A DNA stretch of 54,859 bases. Source: Pirellulaceae bacterium. GTDB lineage: Bacteria; Planctomycetota; Planctomycetia; Pirellulales; Pirellulaceae. Made by a program: the position numbers and the translations under genes. Below, piece after piece: positions 54,520-54,859 of this stretch. How positions within the stretch are numbered: position 1 is the stretch's first letter; every line of letters begins with the position of its first letter. Under the pieces are notes generated by a model that was not told where the DNA came from, did not search any database, and saw nothing but the letters and a program-made list of their open reading frames with translations. The stretch is from assembly GCA_030681235.1 (NCBI GenBank), contig JAUXWY010000139.1, positions 1 through 54,859 on the forward strand. Direction: 5' to 3'.

Positions 54520-54721
54520 GTGCCACGCCAAAAGCGCGCGGATGAAGCCGGTGGGATTTACCATGCTTTAAATCGTGGAAATCGACGACAGACGATTTTT
54601 CGTAAGGACGGGGACTACGAGGCGTTCCTGCAAGTGTTAACTCAGGGGCTGGAATTGTACCCCGTCGAATTGTTCGCCTATGTACTGATGCCCAATCACT
54701 GGCACATGGTCCTGCGACCGG
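54520..54721 (+). pseudogene. REP-associated tyrosine transposase (RAYT), truncated
   Basis: Starts at a GTG at 54520 with AAAGGAG upstream. GGIYHALNRGNRRQTIFRKD and YVLMPNHWHMVLRP show the Y1 HUH-type nuclease fold, and HWH is the metal-binding histidine pair. After VDG near 54721 the frame turns into unrelated text and stops at 54819. The half carrying the catalytic tyrosine is therefore lost, and the gene cannot be active. Confidence 0.85.
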
Positions 54722-54859
54722 TTGATGGAATTGTTTCCCGAGGCGGCGTTTCAGTTGGCCAGTACGCAGTTGATCAAGATTTCGGAAGAGACGGAGGACA
54801 AGAAGATGTACGATGCTAGAGAAAAGGCCATTCGCGACCAAGAATGGGCCGTCATCGTA
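54722..54859 (+). pseudogene. Rpn-like (PD-(D/E)XK) nuclease/transposase C-terminal fragment, runs off the window
   Basis: In a frame different from the RAYT fragment the sequence reads LMELFPEAAFQLASTQLIKI and then DKKMYDAREKAIRDQEWAVI. This resembles the C-terminal region of Rpn-family recombination-promoting nucleases, where a D-x-K-x-Y-E/D-A-R-E-K-A-I motif is common. The PD-(D/E)XK catalytic core would lie upstream and is replaced by the RAYT piece. The frame is open to the window edge. The family match is by memory of the motif. Confidence 0.5.

Overview
The window reads as a chromosomal segment of a planctomycete, most likely of the Pirellula/Rhodopirellula group. The main evidence is a very large secreted protein joining a ThuA-like domain, a PVC-type dehydrogenase propeller, HEAT repeats and a CxxCH haem domain. 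Sulfatases, Tat-exported Gfo/Idh and PQQ-like proteins, an ECF sigma/anti-sigma pair and many lone housekeeping genes fit the same group. All functions are read from sequence motifs; no database search was run.

Layout. 1-147 is a 52-bp tandem repeat. 155-4361 (minus) is a tight six-gene run: a membrane protein, cytidine deaminase, MoaD, an isochorismatase-fold hydrolase, and HslV-HslU. 4647-5942 (plus) is a secreted unknown. 6113-8382 (minus) holds glyA and a methyltransferase, followed by a fragment of a FAD oxidoreductase. 8927-16883 (minus) is a probable operon: Gfo/Idh oxidoreductase, two HEAT proteins and the ThuA/propeller/haem protein. A tRNA with anticodon CAU and cysS (plus) follow after an intergenic repeat cluster. 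19528-24981 (minus) encodes a metallophosphoesterase-fold protein that has lost nearly all metal ligands, a YhaN/SbcC-like coiled-coil ATPase with a membrane hairpin, and a histidine phosphatase. 25159-28919 (minus) runs from an ECF sigma factor through an anti-sigma factor and a secreted protein to a site-2 protease whose reading frame is broken by a TAG. rlmN and carA follow.

32088-37540 (minus) is an A/T-richer five-gene run of exported proteins: a 12-cysteine secreted protein, two unknowns, a C39-peptidase-like/DUF1573 protein and a MauE-thioredoxin-like membrane protein. I regard this run and the degenerate-nuclease/ATPase operon as the best candidates for undescribed systems. 37541-38363 is repeat-rich. 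38364-45192 (minus) is an exported hydrolase group: PQQ-like propeller, M28 peptidase, amidohydrolase/beta-lactamase fusion and alpha/beta hydrolase. It is followed on the plus strand by epmA and a double sulfatase, then on the minus strand by a secreted unknown.

51003-53956 (plus) is an HSP90-family ATPase translationally coupled to a TPR-like protein. The right edge is a graveyard: the C-terminal piece of a histone-deacetylase-family gene, REP-like hairpins, a truncated REP-associated transposase, and a frame-shifted join to an Rpn-like nuclease/transposase fragment that runs off the window.
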